A DNA stretch of 16,298 nucleotides, taken from contig DRLF01000330.1 in the NCBI GenBank assembly GCA_011051425.1, forward strand, positions 1-16,298. Reading direction: 5' to 3'. The notes below the pieces were generated by a model that saw only the letters and a list, made by a program, of their open reading frames with translations, had not been told where the DNA came from and did no database searches. Position numbers and translations under genes: made by a program. Below, piece after piece: positions 7,339 to 13,619 of the stretch. The stretch is from Thiolapillus brandeum. GTDB taxonomy: Bacteria; Pseudomonadota; Gammaproteobacteria; Chromatiales; Chromatiaceae. Each line of letters starts with the position of its first letter. The first letter of the stretch is position 1.

Positions 7339-8382
7339 ATGCCCGGTCACACCCGACTCCTGCTCGTCCTGTTGCTCGCAGCCCTCACTGCCTGCAGTGA
7401 CAGCAAACCGCCCACCAAGGCATCCCAGTCCCACAAGTCCCCTGCCGTTCTGGTGGAAACCGCCAAAGTGCAGGAGCAGCCGGTGGCGAAAACCTGGAAA
7501 CGTTCCGGCACGCTGGTGTACCGCCATATACTGCGCGTGCATACCCAGGAAGAAGGACGTATCACCCGTCTTCCCTGGTTCGAGGGAGACAAAGTCAGAA
7601 AAGGCGATACCCTCGCCACGCTGGACAATGAACTGCTTCAGGCAGAACTGCGCAAAGCCAGGGCCACCAGTTCCATGGCCGAGCGAAAAGTATCGCGCCT
7701 GGAACGCCTGAGGAAGACCAAGGCCACCTCTGAAGAGGACCTTGTGGAAGCTCAGACCGAGCTGGAACTGGCCCGTGCCGAGGTGGAAATCCTGATAACC
7801 CGCATGGGTTATACCACCATCAAAGCACCCTACGATGGCGTGATTATCGAGCGGCTGGTGGAACCGGGCGATGCCGTACCGCGCAACACCCATTTGCTGA
7901 CCCTGGCTGATCCGGCCTCACTGGTGGTCCGGGTACCCGCTTCCGAGCAGATGCTCGCCGATCTTGGAACTGACAGCCGGATTCTGATGTATCCGGACAT
8001 ACCGGGCGCAGCACCCATTGCTGGCAGGCTGCAGCGTATCTTTCCCACCCTCGACCCGCAAAGCCGTCAGGGCACCCTGGAAATTGCCCTGCCTGACTCA
8101 CCGGGCGGCATGCGTGCCGGGCAGTTCGTGCGGGTTCAAGTTGCGGGCGCGCTGAAAAAACGGCTCCTGATTCCCTACACCGCGTTGCGCACCGACCGGC
8201 GGGGCGAATATGTTTATGTAGTGAAAAATGGCCGGGTGGCGCGAAAAGATATCATCTCCGGCCAGCGTTTTGACGACCTGCTGGAAATCGTCAAAGGGCT
8301 GCAGCCCGGCGAAAACATCGTCAAACGCGGTTTCATGAACCTGAAGAGCGATACCCCGGTCACAGTTGTCAATAAAGATTGA
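7339..8382 (+). CDS. RND efflux periplasmic adaptor lipoprotein (MFP/HlyD family)
   Basis: 347 residues. An N-terminal lipoprotein signal 'LLLVLLLAALTAC' ends in lipobox L-T-A-C with Cys19; Ser20 at +2 predicts outer-leaflet inner-membrane or outer-membrane anchoring. First lipoyl half 'VHTQEEGRITRLPWFEGDKVRKGDTLATLD' (about 68-96), then a short helical hairpin (about 97-152), second lipoyl half 'TTIKAPYDGVIIERLVEPGDAVPRN' (about 159-183), then beta-barrel and membrane-proximal parts including 'IPYTALRTDRRGEYVYVVKNGRVARKDI'. Such adaptors bridge an RND pump to an outer-membrane channel. Its natural partner is the pump at 9881, from which it is separated by an unrelated transcription unit. It is coupled to the upstream S24-domain gene (2-bp gap). 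Substrate unknown. Confidence 0.92.
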   Translation: MPGHTRLLLVLLLAALTACSDSKPPTKASQSHKSPAVLVETAKVQEQPVAKTWKRSGTLVYRHILRVHTQEEGRITRLPWFEGDKVRKGDTLATLDNELLQAELRKARATSSMAERKVSRLERLRKTKATSEEDLVEAQTELELARAEVEILITRMGYTTIKAPYDGVIIERLVEPGDAVPRNTHLLTLADPASLVVRVPASEQMLADLGTDSRILMYPDIPGAAPIAGRLQRIFPTLDPQSRQGTLEIALPDSPGGMRAGQFVRVQVAGALKKRLLIPYTALRTDRRGEYVYVVKNGRVARKDIISGQRFDDLLEIVKGLQPGENIVKRGFMNLKSDTPVTVVNKD

Positions 8383-8695
8383 CATCGGTTGACCTGAGTC
8401 ATGTTGCTGCCGCTGCAATTGGGAAATACTCTGCCCGTTTTTTATGTACGGTCCGCTGCATGAGGCATCGGGATTTGCTCTATCAATAGTCGCTGAACAG
8501 ACGGTTGACCCGCATCTTCCGCCTGGCAGTCGGGTAGCGGGAAAACACCTTAAGAACTCGCCCCCGATGCCGATAATTCAAGCAAAGCCGTGAAGCAGCG
8601 CCGAAGAAATCCCGGTCAACTCTTTGGCGCTTAATGCCAATACAAATCAGCTTTTTCAATGCATAATCTCAACCAAAGCTCACAGCACCGACAGG

Positions 8696-8722
8696 ACAGT
8701 AAAATACATTCTTACTGTATTT
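8696..8722. repeat. Two overlapping inverted repeats upstream of the P-box gene
   Basis: ACAGTAA (8696-8702) is the exact reverse complement of TTACTGT (8712-8718), with 9 nt between. In the same stretch AAATACA (8702-8708) is the exact reverse complement of TGTATTT (8716-8722), with 7 nt between. The two pairings are mutually exclusive, so this could be an operator with dyad symmetry or a switching hairpin. No regulator is identified. Confidence 0.45.
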
Positions 8723-8744
8723 GAACAAAACACTCAAACCAATT

Positions 8745-8757
8745 GAACAATATGTTC
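8745..8757. promoter_or_regulatory. Candidate operator palindrome GAACA-n3-TGTTC
   Basis: A perfect 5-3-5 dyad, GAACA ATA TGTTC, lies in AT-rich DNA 66 bp upstream of the P-box gene ATG. Its size and spacing suit a dimeric regulator's half-sites. No known binding motif is claimed. Confidence 0.35.
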
Positions 8758-8823
8758 TATCATTTAAAACATTACGTTCTGTTTTTTTAAGCGAAGCACC
8801 CGATTCATCGATGGGCAACAATT

Positions 8824-9618
8824 ATGAAACCACAAAAACTTCTGCTTCTTTTGACCTGCATCTTTCCGCTCATCTTTGTTGGGAGCATTGCGGCCGCGCC
8901 GGCAGCCGGCAAATCCAGCCTCACCATGGGTGACGCCATCAACAAGGCCGGACGCCAGCGCATGCTTTCACAGCGCATCGTGAAAGCTTATGCGCTGGTT
9001 GGACAGAAAGTCATGCTCAGCGCCAACATACAGCTTCGGGACTCCATCAAGCTGTTCGAAAAACAGCTTGCCGAACTGACAGACTTTGCTGCCACTGACG
9101 AGGAAAGGAAAACCATCGCCGAAGTTGCGGCACTGTGGAAAAAATACAAGGCGCTGGCTACGGCCAAGCCCTCTAAAGACAAGGCTGAAGAGCTGGCGGT
9201 CATGTCTGACAAGGTATTGAAGAAATCACACCAGTTCGTGCTGCTGCTTCAGGAACGCTCAGGCACCAACGCAGGCAAACTGGTCAACATATCCGGTCGG
9301 CAGCGCATGCTTTCCCAGCGCATCGGCAAATTCTACGTGCTGCGCAGCTGGGGACTGGACAACCCCGAGTACAAGGCGGGACAGGACAAGGCTGTGGTTG
9401 AATTCACGGACGCTCTACACCTGCTGCAGAACGCTCCGGAGAACACCTCTGAAATCGACGATGCGCTGGCCAAGGTGGAAAAGGACTGGAACACGTTCAA
9501 GATCAGCAAGCAACTCAAGGGCGGAAACTATATCCCGTCACTGGTTGTCCGCTCCCTGGACAAGATACTGGGACAGATGAACTATATCACCGCCCTGTAC
9601 GCCAACATCGCCAAGTAG
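8824..9618 (+). CDS. Secreted protein with two PilJ/NarX-type P-box motifs
   Basis: 264 residues. Residues 1-25 form a Sec signal peptide (charged start, hydrophobic core, 'SIAAA' before 'PAAG'), so the mature protein is periplasmic or exported; no other membrane segment follows. It contains two copies of the PilJ N-terminal / NarX P-box motif: 'AINKAGRQRMLSQRIVKAY' (38-56) and 'NISGRQRMLSQRIGKFYVL' (155-173), each followed by amphipathic helices. E. coli NarX has 'AINKAGSLRMQSYRL' here and uses the arginine of 'LRM' to bind nitrate or nitrite; the matching arginines Arg46 and Arg161 are present in both copies. No kinase, HAMP or methyl-accepting domain is attached. It looks like an autonomous ligand-binding protein. 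It lies between the adaptor and pump genes with its own leader and terminator. Ligand and partner unknown. Confidence 0.88.
   Translation: MKPQKLLLLLTCIFPLIFVGSIAAAPAAGKSSLTMGDAINKAGRQRMLSQRIVKAYALVGQKVMLSANIQLRDSIKLFEKQLAELTDFAATDEERKTIAEVAALWKKYKALATAKPSKDKAEELAVMSDKVLKKSHQFVLLLQERSGTNAGKLVNISGRQRMLSQRIGKFYVLRSWGLDNPEYKAGQDKAVVEFTDALHLLQNAPENTSEIDDALAKVEKDWNTFKISKQLKGGNYIPSLVVRSLDKILGQMNYITALYANIAK
8956..8980 (+). repeat. First copy of a 25-nt near-identical repeat (P-box core)
   Basis: The 25 bases 8956-8980 recur at 9301-9325 with a single mismatch (A versus C at the 15th base), 345 bp apart and in frame. They encode the core 'QRMLSQRI' of both P-box motifs. Identity extends to synonymous positions, whereas flanking sequence has diverged. 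Confidence 0.85.
9301..9325 (+). repeat. Second copy of the 25-nt P-box core repeat
   Basis: In-frame partner of the repeat at 8956-8980, one mismatch. It points to internal domain duplication within the secreted P-box protein, with strong constraint or conversion at the core. Confidence 0.85.
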
Positions 9619-9640
9619 ACAGCTCTCACGAACACTCTCG

Positions 9641-9694
9641 CTTGCCCCGGCCCGGACTTCCGCCAAACAGTCTGGGTCGGGGCAAGCCCCTTTT
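9641..9694 (+). terminator. Hairpin terminator of the P-box gene
   Basis: A long hairpin starts 23 nt after the stop codon. The outer stem pairs CTTGCCCCGGCCC (9641-9653) with GGGTCGGGGCAAG (9674-9686) over 13 bp with one G-U pair. It continues through another G-U and the 4-bp GACT/AGTC inner stem to a 10-nt loop. CCCC and TTTT (9691-9694) follow. The stem is very stable; the T-run is short and delayed by four C, so efficiency is uncertain. It isolates the P-box gene from the downstream pump gene. Confidence 0.72.
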
Positions 9695-9880
9695 GCCGCT
9701 CTCCCGCCAGCGTGCTGAACACGCCCTTCCATAGGCTTTTTCAACCTGATCAGCGGAAACTGTATTTTTCGGCCAAGATCCATGCAATGAATTGCCAAAC
9801 CCGGCGCCATGAGCTAAGTTGCTGGGAAACAACGGACAACGACGCCGCATGGTTTTCTTCAAGCACGGTCATCGCCCCCG

Positions 9881-12800
9881 ATGAAACCCCATCTCTCTTC
9901 CCGAAGTGGCGGGATCGCCCACTGGTCCATCCATCATCCTGTCGCGGTGATCATGCTGACGCTGGCAGCCGTTGTGCTGGGACTGTTTTCCCTGGACAGC
10001 CTCAAGATCAGTCTGCTGCCGCACATCATCTATCCCAGTATCGGCGTGCGCATCAACGATCCCGGCGTGCCGGCCGGCATCATGGAAGACCAGATCACGC
10101 GGCAGCTCGAGGAACAGCTGGCCATCACCGAGGATGCCATCCACATCCGTTCTGCCACCCGGGAAGGCCGCAGCGCGGTGGACCTGGATTTTGCCTATGG
10201 CAAGGACATCGATATCGCTTTGCGGGACGCCTCCACACGCCTCGACCGCGCCAAGCGCTTTCTTCCCGACACCATCGAACCACCGGTGATCTACAAGCGC
10301 GACCCTTCCCAGTTGCCGGCCGCCGAATATGCCATCAGTTCCACCACGCTGGATCCCGTGAGCCTGCGGGACTGGGTGGACTATTCCCTGAGCAAATGGC
10401 TGATCAATGTGCCCGGCGTGGCTGCGGCGGAGGTGGCAGGCGGCCTGCGCCGTGAGATACAGGTCATCGCCGATCAGGACCGCCTGTTCGCCCATGGTCT
10501 GGATATTTTCGATATCGAGGAAATTCTGAAGCAAGACAACCGTGATGTCGCCAGCGGCCGGCTGCGGGGAGGCTCCACGGAAACGCCGGTACTGACCCTG
10601 GGACGCCTGCACCGTGCCGATGAGATCGCACAGCTGCCCATAGACCTGAACAATACCCAGTCATCATTCCAGCCCCTGCAACTGGGGCATCTGGCGAAGA
10701 CCATCGACGGGCACGAGGAGCCCCGGCTGCACATCCGTCTGGACAGCCAGGAGGCCATCAAGCTGTCCATTCAGAAACAGCCGCAGGCCAATACAGTTTC
10801 GGTGGTTGACGGCGTCAACCTGCAGCTCGGCGAACTGCACAGCCGGGGGCTGATCCCACGGAGCATTCAGATCACCCCGGTCAACGACGAAGCCCGCCAT
10901 ATCCGCCGCTCGCTGAACAATGCCATCACCGCAGCGGTCAGCGGCGCTCTGCTGGCCATGCTGGTGGTGTACCTGTTTCTGGGAAGCATCCGGCGCACGC
11001 TCATCATCGGCAGCGCCATTCCCATCGCCATCCTGGTGGCCATCACCCTCATGTCTGCCGTGGATCTGACCCTGAACATTATGACCCTGGGCGGTCTGGC
11101 ACTGGGGGTGGGCATGCTGGTGGACAGCACCATCGTCATGCTGGAAAACATCTACCGCCATCAGCGTGATGGCGAGCAGGGAAGCCTGGCCGCTGGCACC
11201 GCTGCCGCGGAAGTCACCAGCGCCATCTTTGCCTCCACCTCCACCAATCTCGCCGCCGTCCTGCCTTTCCTGTTCATCGGCGGATTGATCGGCCTGCTGT
11301 TTCAGGAGCTGATTATCACGATTTCGGCCGCCATCGTCGCCTCGATGATCGTCGCCCTGACACTGGTGCCTGCCCTGGCAGCGCGCATTCCCGCGGGACA
11401 GGAAGGCTGGCTGCGGCGTTTCATCAACCGCGCGCTGGAACGGCTGCAAAACGGCTATGCCTGGCTGTTGCGCCACCTGCTGAAAGGAGCCTGGCTGGTG
11501 ATCCTGATCTTCCTGGTGCTGCTGGGTGTCACCGTGAACGAGCTGCTGCAACCCATGTCCACCTTCCTGCCACGCATCGACGACGGACGTATCGGTATTT
11601 ACCTGACGGCTGACCGGGGTGTGAGCGTGAACGAGATGGATACCATCACCAGCCGCATCGAGAAGCTGGTGCTGCAGCAGCCGGAAACCGCTTCTGTTCT
11701 CACCACGGTCGGCGGCTTCACTTTCGGAAGATCACGTTATGAAACCGCCAACCGCGCCAACCTGCAGATCCAGCTCAAGCCACCCGGCCAGCGCATGAGC
11801 AGCAGACAGTGGGTGTCGAACATACGCAAGGCGACAAAAGAACTGCAGCTGGCCGGGGTCAAGATCCGCATCCGTCAACGGGGCATACGCGGACTGCGCA
11901 TCGGCCGCGGTGATGACGATGTGAGTTTCCATGTCAGGGGGGCGGAACTTGAAGTATTGAAGGAGATCGGCCAGCAAATGGCGGAGAAACTCAAGGAGGT
12001 GCCCGGCCTGCGCAATATCAAGCAATCCAATGAAGATGTCACCATGGAACTGTCCATCCGGCCTGACCGCGAAAAGATGCTGCAGCTCGACCTGGACATG
12101 AGCCTTGTCGGCAAGGCCGTGCGTTACGCGCTGGAAGGACGCAAGGTGAGCACGATTATCGACGCCGACCGCAGCATCGACGTGGTGCTGAAGCTCAACC
12201 CCGCTGAAACCACTACCGTCAGCGACCTGGAAAACATCATCTTCATGGGCAATACAGGTAAGATGTCCGTACCCGTTCGCCTCGGCGACCTGGCGGACAT
12301 CGCCCTCCGTCCGGCGCCCGTGACCATCATCCGCGAACAGCAGCAGCGCATCGTGGAGGTCAATGCCACCCTCGAACAGGGCGTCAACATGGAGCAGGCC
12401 ATACGGCAGGCACAGAAACTGCTGGATGAGCTGGATCTGCCAAAGGGTTACACCCTGTACGAAGGCGGCACCCTCAAAACACTGCAGCAGAGTCAGGAAA
12501 CCGGCTACAGGCTCCTGGCACTGGCCCTGTTCCTGGTGCTGGTGGTGATGGCGGTGCAGTATGAATCCCTGCGCAATCCCCTCATCATCCTGTTCAGCGT
12601 GGTGTTCTCGCTCATCGGTGTTGCGCTGGGTTTAGAACTGACGAATACGCCCATTTCCATGCCTGTGTGGCTGGGCATGATCATGCTGGCAGGCATCGTG
12701 GTCAACAATGCCATTATTCTGGTGGAATATATCGAAATCGAGCGTCAGGAGGGATTGCCGAAAGTGCAGGCTATCGTGGAAGCCGCCCGCCTGCGCCTGC

Positions 12801-13000
12801 GGCCCATACTGATGACCACACTGACAACCGTGGTCGGTATGCTGCCCCTGGCGCTGGCCTGGGGACAGGGTTCTGAAATGCTGCAGCCTCTGGCGATCAC
12901 CATCGTCTCGGGGCTGTCTTTTTCCATGCTGGTCAGCCTGTTGCTGGTTCCCAGCACCTACCGCTATGTCAGCAGGGCCGACATGGGGAAGGCAGGATAA
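9881..13000 (+). CDS. RND-superfamily efflux pump, inner-membrane permease
   Basis: 1039 residues, standard for an AcrB/HAE-type RND pump. Helix 1 lies in 'HHPVAVIMLTLAAVVLGLFSL'; large periplasmic parts follow it and helix 7 ('AWLVILIFLVLLGVTVNELL'). The central cluster has 'LTLNIMTLGGLALGVGMLVDSTIVMLENIYRH' (about 396-427). Helix 10 has 'LGMIMLAGIVVNNAIILVEYIE'. In the proton-relay positions, the first helix-4 acid is kept (Asp415), the second is Ser416 where AcrB has Asp408, and helix 10 has Asn where AcrB has Lys940. A reduced set like this occurs in other RND branches, so it is not evidence of inactivity. The ATG at 9881 has no clear Shine-Dalgarno. The likely adaptor is encoded at 7339-8382, separated by the P-box gene. 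No outer-membrane factor is in the window. Substrate cannot be read from sequence. Confidence 0.94.
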   Translation: MKPHLSSRSGGIAHWSIHHPVAVIMLTLAAVVLGLFSLDSLKISLLPHIIYPSIGVRINDPGVPAGIMEDQITRQLEEQLAITEDAIHIRSATREGRSAVDLDFAYGKDIDIALRDASTRLDRAKRFLPDTIEPPVIYKRDPSQLPAAEYAISSTTLDPVSLRDWVDYSLSKWLINVPGVAAAEVAGGLRREIQVIADQDRLFAHGLDIFDIEEILKQDNRDVASGRLRGGSTETPVLTLGRLHRADEIAQLPIDLNNTQSSFQPLQLGHLAKTIDGHEEPRLHIRLDSQEAIKLSIQKQPQANTVSVVDGVNLQLGELHSRGLIPRSIQITPVNDEARHIRRSLNNAITAAVSGALLAMLVVYLFLGSIRRTLIIGSAIPIAILVAITLMSAVDLTLNIMTLGGLALGVGMLVDSTIVMLENIYRHQRDGEQGSLAAGTAAAEVTSAIFASTSTNLAAVLPFLFIGGLIGLLFQELIITISAAIVASMIVALTLVPALAARIPAGQEGWLRRFINRALERLQNGYAWLLRHLLKGAWLVILIFLVLLGVTVNELLQPMSTFLPRIDDGRIGIYLTADRGVSVNEMDTITSRIEKLVLQQPETASVLTTVGGFTFGRSRYETANRANLQIQLKPPGQRMSSRQWVSNIRKATKELQLAGVKIRIRQRGIRGLRIGRGDDDVSFHVRGAELEVLKEIGQQMAEKLKEVPGLRNIKQSNEDVTMELSIRPDREKMLQLDLDMSLVGKAVRYALEGRKVSTIIDADRSIDVVLKLNPAETTTVSDLENIIFMGNTGKMSVPVRLGDLADIALRPAPVTIIREQQQRIVEVNATLEQGVNMEQAIRQAQKLLDELDLPKGYTLYEGGTLKTLQQSQETGYRLLALALFLVLVVMAVQYESLRNPLIILFSVVFSLIGVALGLELTNTPISMPVWLGMIMLAGIVVNNAIILVEYIEIERQEGLPKVQAIVEAARLRLRPILMTTLTTVVGMLPLALAWGQGSEMLQPLAITIVSGLSFSMLVSLLLVPSTYRYVSRADMGKAG

Positions 13001-13246
13001 TTACTGGAATATCGGACAATAGGCGTTGACGTGATGCCCCTGCCAATAGGCACCGTTGATCTTTTCCGTAACAAAATTCGCCACTTCCCGATCAGCATTT
13101 CCCAGTTCAATTTTCCATTCCAGCGGCCGCCCCTTGCAATCCGGGCCACAGGGCTCGATCTTGCTGATCGGATAATACTGATTCAGCATTTCCATCAATG
13201 AACCGGGCTCCACTTCTTCAGGTACATCACTCAGTAGAATGACCAT
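13001..13246 (-). CDS. Small RRM-like protein (unknown function)
   Basis: 81 residues from the ATG at 13246, which has AGGAG 9 nt upstream and overlaps the chelatase gene by 20 bp; this site decides the start over longer in-frame options. The predicted strand-helix order (MVILLSDVP; PGSLMEMLNQYYP; ISKIEPC; LEWKIELG; REVANFVTEKINGAYWQG; HHVNAYCPIF) fits the beta-alpha-beta-beta-alpha-beta pattern of an RNA-recognition motif. 'INGAYWQGHHVNAY' resembles the last helix-turn-strand of that fold. The aromatic RNP1 residues that contact RNA are not evident, so RNA binding is doubtful. Three cysteines (C33, C37, C77) are present. It ends directly against the stop of the convergent pump gene. Third gene of the pepN cluster. 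Fold inference by eye only. Confidence 0.72.
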   Translation of the reverse strand: MVILLSDVPEEVEPGSLMEMLNQYYPISKIEPCGPDCKGRPLEWKIELGNADREVANFVTEKINGAYWQGHHVNAYCPIFQ

Positions 13247-13619
13247 TTTTCTCGACTCCTTCTGCCAGATCAACCAGAAGCCTGCTGACTCCCGGTGCGG
13301 ACCCCAGATAAGGTGCGAGTTGAATGGAAACATGCGGATGAGCAGTACGCGCTTTTTCCACTTCCGCCGGAATGTCTTCACTGACATGCCGCCCGGCCGA
13401 TAGAAAATAGGGCAATACCACGACCTGATCAGCACCAAGCCGTATGCATTCTTCAATACCTTCAGGAATGGAAGGCTGGGCCAGTTCCAGAAAACCGGCC
13501 ATGACTACGCCAAACTCCTCGTCACCTTTTTCTTTTTGTATCCGTTCGCACAGCTTTATTACTTCGTCATTTGAGGCTGTGCGCCGGCTACCGTGTGCTG
13601 CCACGAGCAATGCTTTCAT
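13227..13619 (-). CDS. cbiX: Small CbiX/SirB-type sirohydrochlorin chelatase-like protein
   Basis: 130 residues, the length of the short single-domain CbiX form that works as a dimer. 'LLVAAHGSRR' places metal-binding His9, and 'VVVLPYFLSAGRHVSEDIP' places the second, His78; 'GFLELAQPSIPEGIEECI' (42-59) is also characteristic. Short CbiX proteins insert cobalt, and relatives insert iron or nickel, into sirohydrochlorin on the way to cobalamin or siroheme; the metal here is not predictable. It starts inside the pepN stop (ATGA, 4-bp overlap) and overlaps the downstream small gene by 20 bp, so all three are co-translated. No other tetrapyrrole gene is in the window. Confidence 0.9.
   Translation of the reverse strand: MKALLVAAHGSRRTASNDEVIKLCERIQKEKGDEEFGVVMAGFLELAQPSIPEGIEECIRLGADQVVVLPYFLSAGRHVSEDIPAEVEKARTAHPHVSIQLAPYLGSAPGVSRLLVDLAEGVEKNGHSTE

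Larger units (their letters stand above)
8383..8823. other. 441-bp non-coding region between adaptor and tandem P-box gene
   Basis: I see no convincing gene here. The left part is ordinary in composition and contains GTTGACC three times (8388-8394 and 8504-8510 direct, 8614-8620 inverted). From about 8640 on it becomes clearly AT-rich and holds the inverted repeats listed separately, so it is probably the promoter and control region of the P-box gene. A frame opening at TTG 8721 runs through the leader and the start of that gene but lacks a ribosome-binding site and is treated as chance. Confidence 0.6.

Noticed and set aside
8419..8443. GGG-n10-CCC followed by six T, possible terminator after the adaptor gene
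   Set aside because: Only three or four base pairs can form, too weak for an intrinsic terminator.
8464..8571. 9-bp inverted repeat GGCATCGGG / CCCGATGCC, 90 bp apart
   Set aside because: A match of this length is quite likely by chance in a 441-bp region, and nothing supports a folded RNA.
8721..8933. Short open frame starting at TTG before the P-box gene
   Set aside because: It has no ribosome-binding site and runs out of frame into the well-supported P-box gene; its sequence is not protein-like beyond the leader.
8383..9880. Mobile element at the insertion between adaptor and pump
   Set aside because: No transposase, integrase or terminal repeats were seen at the edges; only a change in base composition and gene order suggests insertion.
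10664..11551. 295-codon His/Gln/Asp-rich open frame on the - strand
   Set aside because: Antisense to the RND pump gene; composition typical of a complementary-strand artefact.
13001..13456. Longer 151-codon version of the RRM-like gene
   Set aside because: The extra 70 residues would overlap most of the chelatase gene and read as noise; the ATG at 13246 has a strong ribosome-binding site.
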